A DNA stretch of 64,000 bases from Hormiphora californensis (taxonomy: Eukaryota; Ctenophora; Tentaculata; Cydippida; Pleurobrachiidae): positions 5,250,250 through 5,314,249 of the forward strand of contig CM035360.1 in assembly GCA_020137815.1 (NCBI GenBank), given 5' to 3'. Shown piece after piece: positions 36,868-64,000 of the stretch; the first letter of the stretch is position 1; every line of letters starts with the position of its first letter. Made by a program: the position numbers and the translations under genes. The notes under the pieces are model-generated. The model worked only from the letters and a program-made list of their open reading frames with translations. It was not told the DNA's origin and made no database searches.

Positions 36868-37941
36868 GCACTACTATACCGCGGTCGGTGTCACCAGCCC
36901 GTCAGGGTTGGGACAGCAGTGGAAATAGTTGCTCAAAACGATTATCTATGTGGCCCAAAAATTTTAGAACTTTTCCGCCAAAGATGTGGTGTACAGAGCT
37001 TGTTTTGTGAAACCCGTCTTTTTGAAAAAGAGGGAAATTCCCTGTATATCAAAAACGGATGATCGTAGAGACCTGCGACCAAGCTTAATCGATTCAGAAG
37101 GTCCGATTTTGGGGGGTCTTCTGAGAGACATTTTGCTCCTACTCCAACCGTTTTTGCTGTAACTGCGAAAAAGGTATCAGCAAGTAAGGGGGAAATCAGC
37201 CCGAAGCAGGCTACTGGAATAGGGTTGTTCCCCCTTTTCATAGAATTGGTTTTTTGCAGTTACAGCAAAAACGGTTGGAGTAGGAGCAAAATGTCTCTCA
37301 GAAGACCCCCCCAAAATCGGACCTTCTGAATCGATTAAGCTTGGTCGCAGGTCTCTACGATCATCCGTTTTTGATATACAGGGAATTTCCCTCTTTTTCA
37401 AAAAGACGGGTTTCACAAAACAAACTCTGTACACCACATCTTTGGCGGAAAAGTTCCAAAATTTTTGGGCCACATAGATAATCGTTTTGAGCAACTATGT
37501 CCAGATTTTCATCTCTAATGAAGCATGGGAACATTCTCAGCCAGCGTGTCAAAGACGCAAACAATTAAACCGTTCTCATGGCCAGAAATAAGCTCCATTT
37601 CAAAAATCCTTCTTTGGGCTTATTCTCCTTTATATTCTCTTCAAATTCCAAGAATTTAATGTTTCTATCTCAAAAAAAGTGGTCCCGAGGTTAAAAATTC
37701 CAACAAAAATTGAAAAAACGCCACTTTGAAAATAGGCTGTAGCAAAAATATGAATTCGACTTTAGGGCTAAAATTGCATATTTGAGGTCCATTTTGTATG
37801 GCCTAAACCCTGGTGAAGTCATTTGGTTGGGCACTCGATGATGAAAAACGCCAGGTGCACCCTTAATACTATAACAATCTGAACAAAACCCCGTGGTCAC
37901 ATGATACACGTCAAAGTAACAGTTCCAGTAACGGTCCCTTT

Positions 37942-55796
<17,855 letters not shown>

Positions 55797-56050
55797 CCTA
55801 GCAAAGTGGAGAGAGGGGGTTAGAGAGAGGGAGAGAGGGGGTTAGAGAGGGCATTTGTAGAGGGAGAGAGAGGGGGTTAGAGAGGGCATTTGTAGAGGGA
55901 GAGAGAGAGGGGGTTTGAGATGGGATCTAGCAAAGTGGAGAGAGGGGGTTTGAGATGGGATCTAGCAAAGTGGAGAGAGGGGGTTAAAGATGGGATCTAG
56001 CAAAGTGGAGAGAGGGGGTTACAGAGAGGGCCTAGTGAAATGGAGAGAGA
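55797..56050. repeat. Tandem repeat of the PLAA exon 1 acceptor region
   Basis: Read on the minus strand, units of about 35 bp contain an AACCCCCTCTCTCCACTTTG stretch followed by CTAG. The last one directly precedes the exon with the first PLAA ATG. As at 9890-10207, the repeat unit is a branch-site plus pyrimidine-tract module. Its presence means an upstream (possibly untranslated) PLAA exon probably exists. Confidence 0.75.
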
Positions 56051-56256
56051 GGGAGGACCTGGGATTTGGGCCGGTTAGTGAGTACTCAAGAGTAACGGTA
56101 AACGATGGAGTTAAAACACAAACAATAATGTCTTGCATTATCACACATATGAATTCGGGTATTTAGTGATGATTTCTTTTTTCATTTTTTTAGTTCATAA
56201 GGGTCTGAATTCTGAAGCTGTCTCTGGTATTATTGATAGGGGAGACATCCCATCTT

Positions 56257-57566
56257 TCAGTCGATATCCATTTGTTTCTTGTCTCGTTCCCGTTTCAGTT
56301 TTACTAAGTCGTCCTGTAGCCGCTGCTTTAGGAAAGAGTTGGACGTCCTCTCCACTTCAACCTCCAAACCCTTTATTTTTCTATCGAGAGTCTGAAAACA
56401 AGAGGAAGAGTGTTAGTGCAACTCAATTTGGCATAGGATGGCAGGTGTTTTAGGCCCACCCTGTACGGCTTCATACCACGTACCTCTAGTTCAAAGTGTG
56501 CCTCCTGACTACCCGTGTTGATTAGCAGGTCCGAGGATTTAATCGTGCTAACCGGCCTGTTCTCAAGGCTCTGTGCAGTTAGGGTACTTTCCTAGGAAAC
56601 AGCAAAATGTTAGTGAAAGTGAAAGTGAAAGTAAAGTACATGAAAGTGAAAGTAAAGTACACGAAAGTGAAAGTAAAGTAAAGTAAGGGAAAGTGAAAGT
56701 GAAAGTATTCCACCTACCTCCTCATCAGCACTGCTATCACCATCATCACTACTAAGATCCTGGAACATATCAAACAGCTCCTTCGATATACCCCCATCGG
56801 GATCATCTGCATCAACATCCTGGAAAAGGGGGAAATTTAGTTACTCCTTCATAAAATATTCCGTGCTCCTTTATAAAGTTTTGTAAACTAGAGAGACAAA
56901 TATATCTTACCTCCGCAGCAGGTTTGTCAAGGAATTCTTGGGGTGTCTCTAGAATCTTAGAGATATCACAGCTGCTCTTATTTGGATCTGAAACAAAATT
57001 AAATTTCAAATTTGTTTTGATGACAATTTTTGTAGTAACTCCGTCCACTAAAATTCAATCCCATGCTCTCTTCAATAAATTAACAATGCCCATTATTATA
57101 CCTGATTGTTGAGTTGTGTTGGCAGGTCCTGCACCTCCCATCTCACCACCAGGTGCATCAGCAGGTGCCGCACTTGGTTTCTGGTTATCGTATATTATCT
57201 CCGTAGTAACTGATATTGCACTAATATCTGCCCTTAGCAACCGTCGAACCTTTTTTACAAATTTCAGAAATTGATAAGTTTATACGATAATTCATGTGGG
57301 TGAGTGCTGATAGACGATGTATTTTTTTTTCCCGTGAAGGCCTTCGAAGGTAGGGTTCGAATAGCTGGTATGCTACTTACCTCTTTTTCAACTTCGGGAT
57401 CATCAATAATTTTCTTGGGAGCTGTCTTCCTAAATCTTTTCTTCCTCACATTCTTGAAGGGAGGGCAGACACCGTGCTGGTGCACATATTTCTTGTGCTC
57501 TATCTTCTCTTTTCTTAACTCCTGGTTTTTAGATATCTCGTCCTCCGGTATGGGGGCGTCACTCAC
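56257..57566 (-). CDS. TAF7: TFIID subunit 7 (TAF7), N-terminal exons not found
   Basis: Six exons (57381-57566, 57102-57249, 56911-56987, 56718-56819, 56484-56591, 56257-56391) join in one frame to 251 residues plus stop. TAF7 is a TFIID subunit that regulates TAF1 acetyltransferase activity at Pol II promoters (family knowledge). The diagnostic stretches are HGVCPPFKNVRKKRFRKT and DPEVEKEVRRLLR, then an acidic region (LFDMFQDLSSDDGDSS) and a C-terminal coiled coil (LKQRLQDDLVKLKRERDK). The N-terminal TAF7 domain is absent before 57566. Its exons must lie upstream of the repeat-filled interval to the right, or have been lost. The gene ends 461 bp from the first PLAA ATG. Confidence 0.9.
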
Positions 57567-57684
57567 CTGGAGCAAAATAGACGTGGATATAATATTTATA
57601 TTAACCGCATCAGCTGTGTTTCTCTTGTCTCGAAGACGCTAAATAAACACCCATGCTGCCTTTATCCTTCCACTTTCTGCAACC
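57567..57684. other. TAF7 upstream flank matching a later repeat
   Basis: The stretch from about 57648 (ACACCCATGCTGCC) is repeated with changes at about 62680-62750. It therefore belongs to a tandem unit of about 5 kb that also holds the BTB gene. Confidence 0.6.
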
Positions 57685-57909
57685 CCTAAATTTGTCTCAA
57701 CTTTGCATTATATATACAAGGGGATCACATTCGGGATCACTTGGAAAGTGAGGAAAAAGGGAAGACCGTACAGAATTGGGGATCGGTTCTGTGACCTGTG
57801 CACTACCGAAAAGATGGAGATTTTGATGGAGTCCAGGAACCACCAACTCCTAAACCGGAGAAGCGAGATCATGGGTAGTTGCAGAAATCACAAGAAATAC
57901 AATCTCTAA
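57685..57909 (+). pseudogene. Retroelement polyprotein C-terminal fragment
   Basis: A 68-codon open stretch contains GITWKVRKKGRPYRIG, CDLCTTEKMEI, LLNRRSEIMG and CRNHKKYNL before a stop. This Cys-based tail (C..C...EK, LN.R.E, C.H..K) is typical of the end of invertebrate reverse-transcriptase polyproteins. No upstream RT domain remains, so it is a dead fragment. Confidence 0.6.
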
Positions 57910-59619
57910 CTGGATGGCTTTATGAAGGAGCAAGCAAGAAACCTGGAACGGGACAAGTGTGATTCAGTTCTGATGAAATACAATTTGTATTGAAACACTA
58001 GTAGGCCCGTTCGCCCTACGGGCGAATTTCGGGGAAATGATCGCTTGATTAAGGAACCTGGAACGCTGACATCACCTGCACCATCCGTTCCTAGCCTATA
58101 TCTCACTTTCTCCCTACCCATGTTGCTGTACGCTCTGGGCTTCCTGACAATGTCAAGGTGCGAATTTAAGAGATCAATGTCAGGGAGGTGCAGTGCTGTT
58201 CCATAAACTCATCACGTGAAAACTTGGCCGCTATGTAGTATGTAGCCGATTCGGAGATTTCTATATTCGACTGGAGTAATCACCCTTGGGCGAAGTTGGG
58301 TAAAGCTATCAGTAGTCGTTGATTGGCTCGCTTGAACACGTGGTCGTGGCGTAATCTGTCATATTCTCTAGCCTGCTCCCTGACAGCAGCAGTTCTCCTG
58401 GACCTAGATAAACGTTGCCTAATCCGCAATAGCGCTTGGGGTGGAAGAGCTATACATCAGGACAGAAGAATGCACGTGCAGAATTGAATTTCCCCTTGGT
58501 ACCCAACTTCAACTGGCATGGGAGAGAGGTCTCCAGCTCACTCTAATAATTGCACGTGCAAGTGTAGTTGCTAGGTGATCTCTGTCACACAATTTGCTTA
58601 GTAAGTAGTATGATGGTGGAAATTATTACCTTATAAGGCCTTATAAGGTAATAATTTCCACCTATATATATATATAATGCGACACGCATTGATCGAAGGT
58701 ATGTTGTCTCATATAAGACCGTCCTCTTCGCACCGGGCCGAAGGCCCGGCGCGGCTACGCGAGGCGCTGTGTGTGACAAAAGGTATGCAAATGACTGCAC
58801 ATTATTCCTTATGAGGAATAATGTGCAGTCATCTGATCAATGCGTGTCGTTCTTTGTAAGAGCTGGTCGCTGGATTCAGATAATTCTCTCTAGCTCTCTC
58901 TCTCTCTCTCTCCCTCCCCTCTCTCCTTCTCTCCCACTCTTTTAGGAAGTTCAATTCGGTTTCGTTGTGTCTCTCCCCGTTTACCTTGTAGCCTTTGTAC
59001 ACAAATTGCCTACTTGCAAACATGCGTGTTGAAAGCGAAACTACACCCGACTCCACTTCCTTAATGTTTTTATGACCCTGTGAAAGCTGACTCTACAAAC
59101 ACTAACAATCTGTCCAATAAACTGTCCCGCGATCAGTTGAACTCTCTTGCTTCTTTCGTGAATATTCTCCATGCTTAAGACAAGACAGTATTTCCCAAGG
59201 GTACAGTGTTGGCTAAGTTATGTTGGGACATTGAGCTGTGATCAGTGTTAGATTATAACCTCCTTATTGGAGTATCATCTGTGGGGGGGCTCTAAATGTA
59301 AGGAAATATCATAGATGGATTAAAACTTGGTAAATTATTCTAAGCTTTCCCAACCGCCCCTATTTGCAACCCATTTCAATATTGACTGACCTAGAAAAGT
59401 GACTTATTGATGTTTTCAAATACCTAACGTCCCAATTTATGCATTTGACGCTTTTTACAGATAGTCTCTAGCTCTCTCTCTCCCTCCCCTCTCTCCTTCT
59501 CTCCCGCTCGGCAGGTCGGAAGAATCTCCCTCTCTAGAACAAACAGCTCCTCCCATTCTCTAGAACATGCCACGTTGTTGTAGTGATAGCATTTATATAG
59601 GTTAAACTTGGGTATATTA
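57910..59619. repeat. Hairpin-rich repeat region without genes
   Basis: It contains a small hairpin at about 58011-58030 (TTCGCCC arm), a 44-bp perfect palindrome at 58617-58660 (arm TGGAAATTATTACC...), a GC-rich hairpin with GAA loop at 58733-58749, and a 42-bp near-palindrome at 58791-58832. ACACGCATTGATC (about 58682) and GATCAATGCGTGT (about 58835) bracket the last two as an inverted pair. CT-rich stretches near 58890 and 59470 repeat each other. No ORF is supported. Confidence 0.7.
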
Positions 59620-60532
59620 GGCTGTCCAGTAAATAATTTCGTTGGGCTTTTCTGGGAAAATGGTTTAAGATAGAGAAAAATGGACTTCACCACTGTTTTT
59701 AGCACTCGATTTTGTATCGGAATATAATGCCTGATATTGGAATGTGGTTGTTCTCGGTTCCCACGAGGCCTCTTTCTATACCCCACTCTCGTTGCTGCTG
59801 CATATATATGGAAAATCACGATTTTCAAGTTTTAGTACTAAACCTGCTGTACTTCTTGAAAATTGTACATGAGTGATGTTTTGTTGCATCAAGCTTGTTC
59901 ATTAGACAATTATCTTTCGTTTGAGATGTAATAAAAGATCCTATCTTTATTTTTCACTGAGCAATGGGCTTCTGAAAATTTTTGGTCAAAGTTAGAAACT
60001 TTCACTTCCGGGTCTCATTAGGATTGGCTTATAATAAAAAAAACTCTGCAGTAAAAGTTAGTTCTAAGTCAGTTCTAAGACGTAGTGAACCCAATTATGT
60101 GATTGGCTGACTTAAAAAGTGAGTTATTGATGTTTTCAAAAATACCCGTAAAACAGGCCCAATTTTTTTGCACTTTGACGCTTTTTAATGTTACATTAAC
60201 TGTTCTAGAGGTTATAAGTCAACACCTAGAGCCTAAAATCGCAAACATAGCTCATCCTTAGACAATTTGCTATCGATTAAGCACCATAGGAGCTAAAAAG
60301 ACTGAACCAGTTTTCATAGGGCAGCGTTTAGAAAACTTTGGTAACCCCGTGCAGCAGCAACAAAAGTGGGGTAGAGAAAATAGCCTGCTGGGAACCGAGA
60401 ACAACCACATACCGATATCAGGCATTGTATTCCGATTCAAAATCGAGTGCTAAAAACAGTGGTGAAGTCCATTTTGCTCTATCTTAAACCATTTTCCCAG
60501 AAAAGCCCAACGAAATTATTTACTGGACAGCC
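59620..60532. mobile_element. TA-flanked inverted-repeat transposon upstream of BTB gene 1
   Basis: The termini GGCTGTCCAGTAAATAATTT and complement extend about 145 bp, with TA on both sides (59618-59619 and 60533-60534), suggesting a Tc1/mariner-type non-autonomous element. The interior, about 620 bp, has no transposase. The flanking sequence (GGGTATATTA ... ATATGACTGCCTTCC) is shared with BTB gene 2. Confidence 0.85.
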
Positions 60533-60662
60533 TAGTATTATATGACTGCCTTCCCACCTGTCTGCCTATTTTGCCACCGCATATTCTATATTTGAATGTC
60601 TTATATGTTGCTGCTTGTTTTACTTTTTAATAAGGCATCTCCCCATTTTACAGAGTAATAAC

Positions 60663-62357
60663 ATGGTTTCCGAAGTTCCAGTACCGCTGAATTTTGGCCG
60701 GCACCTTCTCAAATTGTCCCGGTTTAACGACTTCGTTCTGACGGCGAGTGGAGGTGTGGAATTGAAGGGAAATTCCATGATTCTCTCCTTCAACAGCCCA
60801 GTCATCATGGACTTGGTCAGTCAACAAGGGTGTATGGCTGTTGATTTTGAGGAATTTGGAGAGGATACCGTGAGAGCTGTTCTTCTCTCCTGCTACACCG
60901 GCACTGCTACCATCACCAAGGAGAATTTTAGGGAAATTAACAAGATTGCTATAGCTCTGAAGATTGAGTGGTTGAGAAAGTGTTGTTTAAAGTTTCTCCG
61001 GGAAATGTGTAAGGCTGTTAAGACTGAAGCTGACCTACAGTGGCTGTTTTTGGAAGCAGAATATGTAGTTAGAGAGGCGAATGATTGTTTCTTGGCAGAA
61101 GCGCTAAGCAGCAGTTTGTCTAGTGTAGCAAAGAGTGTTCTCATGAAAAAGTTTGCCCCACTCTCCATAAGGAATTCTTCAGTTTCCTCTATGACTATCT
61201 GCCTTACTATCTCTCTAACTGATACCTTTGCTGCGCTAGTAGAATCGCTGCAAGAACGTGTGACAGAAGCTGGAAATCTGCACATCACTGCAACCGATAG
61301 AAGGATTCTAACCAGTGATAACTTAGTGGCTTATCGAACTTCAGATCCGGCAGGGTTTGAGACCCTGGTAAACTTGCTGGAGGAGTCAGGAGATGAACAA
61401 ATTATGATGAATTTGTGGAGGGTCTACCGAAATAAAAATCTTCCTTTTACAAGAGGACAACAGTATATCGGAGGAGACCTTGTTCTAAACTCGATATTCT
61501 TGGATGGAGAAAAGTACGTAAGTAACAAAGAAATCCATCAACCGAACGAAGCAGAAAATCTCATTGAGAAATTGCTGGCTGATGATAGAGTTAGAAACTA
61601 TAACATTTTCATTGATGCGATAGCGTTCTGCGAATTCTTCAACTCCAGAAAATTATACGATCGGACCCGGAGTGGAAACAATGTTGCGTATGTTGGGACA
61701 CAATGTAGTGAACATTGGCTAATCAACCACCCTACCACCCCTAATCAACGAATTAACTCCCTGCTTAGAAAAGCAGCGGACAAGTTAGGTAGACCGCATT
61801 TCATACCACAATTTACACAGAACTTGCAAAACTTTTCAACTACCGTCTCAGGCTCTTTTGAGGCAGCTGACAATATCAAAAGGAATTCATTATATCCATT
61901 TGAAGTCGGGCAAAAAGCATTTGTTAAACACTTTACAAGAGAAAGGACATATAACTTTCTAATGTCAACTAATGAAAACAGTGATTGCAAACTCGGTCCA
62001 GGTGCTTGCTGGATCGGGGCTCACTTCATGCCATCGGAAGAAGCTCCTTCAGCTGTTACATTTATTGATAATCAGTCGACTGCTAAAAAGCTACAGCCAT
62101 CAGGTCATTACCATTACAATGATCTGGATAGGGTTCATTTCTACTTGAGGCCAAGGTTTATAGTTGACCGAGATAATGGTAAGGTTAAAGATTCGCCTTT
62201 GCTGATTTCTCTAAGCTGGTGGCCTGGTAACTGGCAATTGTTTCAGGACATTTTTGGAGCACATTACACCCAACCAAGGAAGGAGAATAAACCAATAGAT
62301 GGATATAATACTGTTCGTAAAGTTGACCTTGTTATGCATTATAGTACTTTGGGGTAG
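60663..62357 (+). CDS. BTB/POZ-domain protein 1
   Basis: One coding exon of 564 residues. I start at the ATG in CATGGTTTCC (60663) because a consensus acceptor (CATTTTACAG) lies just before it and the paralogue at 63961 has the same start. Residues about 15-115 fit a BTB/POZ fold: NDFVLTASGG, then FNSPVIMDL, FEEFGEDTVRAVLLSCYTG and a helix EINKIAIALKIEWLRKCC, followed by a BACK-like helical segment. The last 300 residues (with LGPGACWIGAHF, FYLRPRF, WWPGNWQLF) match nothing I recognise. BTB domains dimerise and often bind Cullin-3. It has no Kelch, MATH or zinc fingers. A 5' non-coding exon probably lies upstream. Confidence 0.75.
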   Translation: MVSEVPVPLNFGRHLLKLSRFNDFVLTASGGVELKGNSMILSFNSPVIMDLVSQQGCMAVDFEEFGEDTVRAVLLSCYTGTATITKENFREINKIAIALKIEWLRKCCLKFLREMCKAVKTEADLQWLFLEAEYVVREANDCFLAEALSSSLSSVAKSVLMKKFAPLSIRNSSVSSMTICLTISLTDTFAALVESLQERVTEAGNLHITATDRRILTSDNLVAYRTSDPAGFETLVNLLEESGDEQIMMNLWRVYRNKNLPFTRGQQYIGGDLVLNSIFLDGEKYVSNKEIHQPNEAENLIEKLLADDRVRNYNIFIDAIAFCEFFNSRKLYDRTRSGNNVAYVGTQCSEHWLINHPTTPNQRINSLLRKAADKLGRPHFIPQFTQNLQNFSTTVSGSFEAADNIKRNSLYPFEVGQKAFVKHFTRERTYNFLMSTNENSDCKLGPGACWIGAHFMPSEEAPSAVTFIDNQSTAKKLQPSGHYHYNDLDRVHFYLRPRFIVDRDNGKVKDSPLLISLSWWPGNWQLFQDIFGAHYTQPRKENKPIDGYNTVRKVDLVMHYSTLG

Positions 62358-62946
62358 AGGGTAGTTGGATGAAATCTGTGAAACTTTATAATAACAGTTT
62401 AGTGTAACAAAATATCTTCTAATATAATCATTTTCTTGTTTATATTTGACTTGTGGATTTACATCTTATAAACTGACAAGATCCAACATGAAGTTGAAGT
62501 TGTAGTACCAGGGCGGGGCTTTGGTAGCGTGGTACAGGGTCCGAAGAGGGGCTATACATGACCAGAGCGGGCATATACCATTTAAATGTTAAATAACATC
62601 TTGTTTTGTTCAAACCCGCGATGCACGGAGAGAGATGGTCGAACAAGGCCTAATTAATAATATCAACTCACCAGTAACACCCATGCTGCCTTTTCTTTCC
62701 ACTTTCTGCAACTCCTACATTTATCTCAACTTTGCATATAATATGCTGCTTTTATTTGTTATTCTTCTCTTACGCGGTGAGAGAGAGAGTTGAGCAAGAC
62801 ACACTAGTTTATCTATGTTATCTTGTATATCAATTTGAACATGTCCCTCTCTAGAACAAACAGCTCCTCCAATTCTCTAGAACTGGCCACGTTGTTGAAG
62901 TGATAAGGTAGCAAATCACGGGGTTAGACTTGGGTATATTATATTA
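62358..62946. other. Spacer between BTB genes
   Basis: Contains the BTB gene 1 3' flank, a dispersed short repeat at 62600-62650, and a copy (from about 62672) of sequence also found at 57648. It also has the flank CTCTCTAGAACAAACAGCTC, shared with 59530. No gene is seen. It marks the junction of the tandem duplication. Confidence 0.65.
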
Positions 62947-63839
62947 GAGTGATTCATAATGATTTTCAATTGCGATTTTTTTGCTTCATGTTCATCGGGG
63001 CAATAAAATTTTTATAGGACCTTGTTCCTGACACAATTTTGGTCTCCTAACATCCTTGGTAAAGAGCTGACGAACTTTTTTCCAAGGCTACACCCCATTT
63101 TCTAGTGTTTGATCATACTACCGTCTCACTTTCCAAAAAATCGTCAAAATACAAGCAAAAATTTTGGAAAACGACCTATTTTGCTCATGAAGTAGTCCAT
63201 TCTATCAGTTGTCATCGCAAACAACCGATTTTGAGACGAAAAAGTTGCGGGATTGGAGTAGGGGGCTAATAATTGCTCGAAATATGGCCCCAAAAGCCAG
63301 AAAAATTTGCCCGTTTTTGCGCGACTTTTTTCAACTTCAATTTTAGACCTTCTAAGACACTCAAAACCACCAAATAACTTCAGGGTCATATAGAACATGG
63401 TTTAATTGATATTTTAAGCGCTAAATCTTGACAAAAGACCGACTAGGTCCCGAGCCACAGCAATTCAAAGTGAAAAAAGGGCTTTTTGACTAAATTCTAA
63501 AAATAGCCCACAAAATCAAGGGTGAAAATCGGATGAACTTGATTTCCCTCAAATATCCCCAAAAGAGGTTATTCTAGCCCTACAAGGAGCCCTGAGTCGA
63601 TCTGTATCTGTTTACGGCTTCTACAAGGCTAACATCGAGACCTGAATTTTTTGCACGTAGACCGCAAAAAAGTTTAACTTCAGAAATTGTCTGTCACCGG
63701 TTACGTAAAACCATCCTGAACTTCAAACATGGTCGACGGGTTCCAAAATTGGCCAAACTAATCGCTCCTGTAAAAATTTTTGGTCCCCAGTGTCTATGTG
63801 CACTCAAAAAGAGCGATTGAAAATCATTATGAATCACCC
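62947..63839. mobile_element. A different TA-flanked inverted-repeat transposon upstream of BTB gene 2
   Basis: The termini GAGTGATTCATAATGATTTT and its near-complement (ending AATCATTATGAATCACCC) are flanked by TA (62945-62946 and 63840-63841), as in mariner elements. The sequence is unrelated to the element at 59620. The interior lacks a transposase ORF. Confidence 0.85.
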
Positions 63840-63960
63840 TAATATGACTGCCTTCCCCATCTGCCTGCCTATTCTACAACCGCATGTGCAATATGTGACT
63901 CTATATAGCTGCTTGTTTTACTTTTTAATAAAGCATCTCATCATTTTACAGAGTAATAGC

Positions 63961-64000
63961 ATGGCTTCCGAAGTTCCAGTACCGCTGAATTTTGGCTGGC
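63961..64000 (+). CDS. BTB/POZ-domain protein 2 (start only)
   Basis: The first 13 codons after a CATTTTACAG acceptor read MASEVPVPLNFGW, almost the same as the start of the BTB gene at 60663. The gene runs off the right edge. It shows that the BTB gene is in a tandem family. Confidence 0.85.
   Translation, partial: MASEVPVPLNFGW

Larger units (their letters stand above)
32534..36921 (-). mobile_element. Penelope-like retroelement with tandem partial copy and inverted tip
   Basis: Read on the minus strand, a 5'-truncated copy (36854-35917) precedes a full copy (35916-32534). The two share sequence at a constant offset of 3384 bp. A short inverted piece (36855-36921), complementary to the region near 35872-35937, caps the upstream end. 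This tandem-plus-inverted layout is characteristic of Penelope-like elements (family knowledge). The flanks share TGGAAATAGTTG, a target duplication of about 12 bp visible because the other palindrome arm gives the empty site. The copies are nearly identical, so the insertion is recent. Confidence 0.9.
32072..37862. mobile_element. TTAA-flanked foldback DNA element, split by a Penelope-like insertion
   Basis: The ends are GGGTACACCTGGCG and CGCCAGGTGCACCC, flanked by TTAA at 32068-32071 and 37863-37866. That suits TTAA-targeting transposons such as piggyBac or Kolobok. Long arms follow, which include a GAAGTCATTTGGTTGGGC stretch on both sides. The left arm is interrupted at about 32533 and resumes at about 36922. 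The palindrome centre is near 37170-37250. Without the insertion the element is about 1.4 kb. No transposase ORF was recognised. Confidence 0.8.

Noticed and set aside
36568-37062. 164-codon plus-strand ORF
   Set aside because: It crosses the junction of the Penelope partial copy, its inverted tip and the foldback arm, so it is a chimera of repeats.

Overview
The window is nuclear DNA from a multicellular animal. Nearly every gene is broken into short exons with GT-AG introns. The gene content is metazoan: a multi-Tudor germline-type protein, class III alcohol dehydrogenase, PLAA, TAF7, sushi-domain secreted proteins and a BTB protein. The DNA is crowded with inverted-repeat transposons and GA microsatellites. 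Animal BCCT transporters, the short introns and the element load suggest a marine invertebrate, possibly an early-branching one. The phylum cannot be fixed from the sequence. No prokaryotic, organellar or viral genome structure is seen.

Left part (1-27.2 kb, minus strand): one giant gene of at least 59 coding exons (about 10.2 kb of coding sequence, roughly 3,400 residues) runs off the left edge. It encodes at least 15 Tudor cores plus a Gly/Ser/Tyr/Gln-rich, RGG/RS-like linker region. Three non-autonomous DNA elements sit in its introns (4.9-5.7, 10.4-14.3 and 26.4-27.0 kb). They share a G-run cap, subterminal short-repeat arrays and an 8-bp type target duplication. The largest holds a satellite-like array that is itself interrupted by a palindromic element.

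Middle (27.6-37.9 kb): an intact nine-exon ADH5/class III alcohol dehydrogenase gene (minus) is followed by a repeat island. The island holds a non-LTR retrotransposon C-terminal fragment, a TA-flanked MITE and a TTAA-flanked foldback element split by a nearly complete Penelope-like retroelement. The Penelope element has an RT plus GIY-YIG ORF, a 5'-truncated tandem copy and an inverted tip.

Right-middle (37.9-55.8 kb): the PLAA gene (WD40-PFU-PUL, minus, 17 exons, 745 residues when assembled) spans 18 kb. A 13-kb interval inside it carries a tandem duplication of about 5.2 kb. Each copy holds a plus-strand secreted sushi-type gene, a plus-strand BCCT transporter gene and a copy of two PLAA exons. 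The exon pair is 176 bp, so including both copies in one transcript would break the frame and only one can be used. A 2.16-kb palindromic transposon with a 4-bp target duplication inserted into the second copy, and the first copy preserves the empty site.

Right end (56.2-64 kb): a TAF7-like gene (minus) lacks its N-terminal exons in the window. It is followed by retroelement debris, hairpin-rich DNA and a tandem pair of BTB-domain genes (plus), the second cut by the window edge. Each BTB gene has a different TA-flanked inverted-repeat transposon at the same place upstream. The visible cellular roles are germline RNP scaffolding (Tudor), formaldehyde/GSNO detoxification (ADH5), ubiquitin/p97 handling (PLAA), transcription initiation (TAF7) and osmolyte uptake (BCCT). 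Nothing indicates that they form one pathway.
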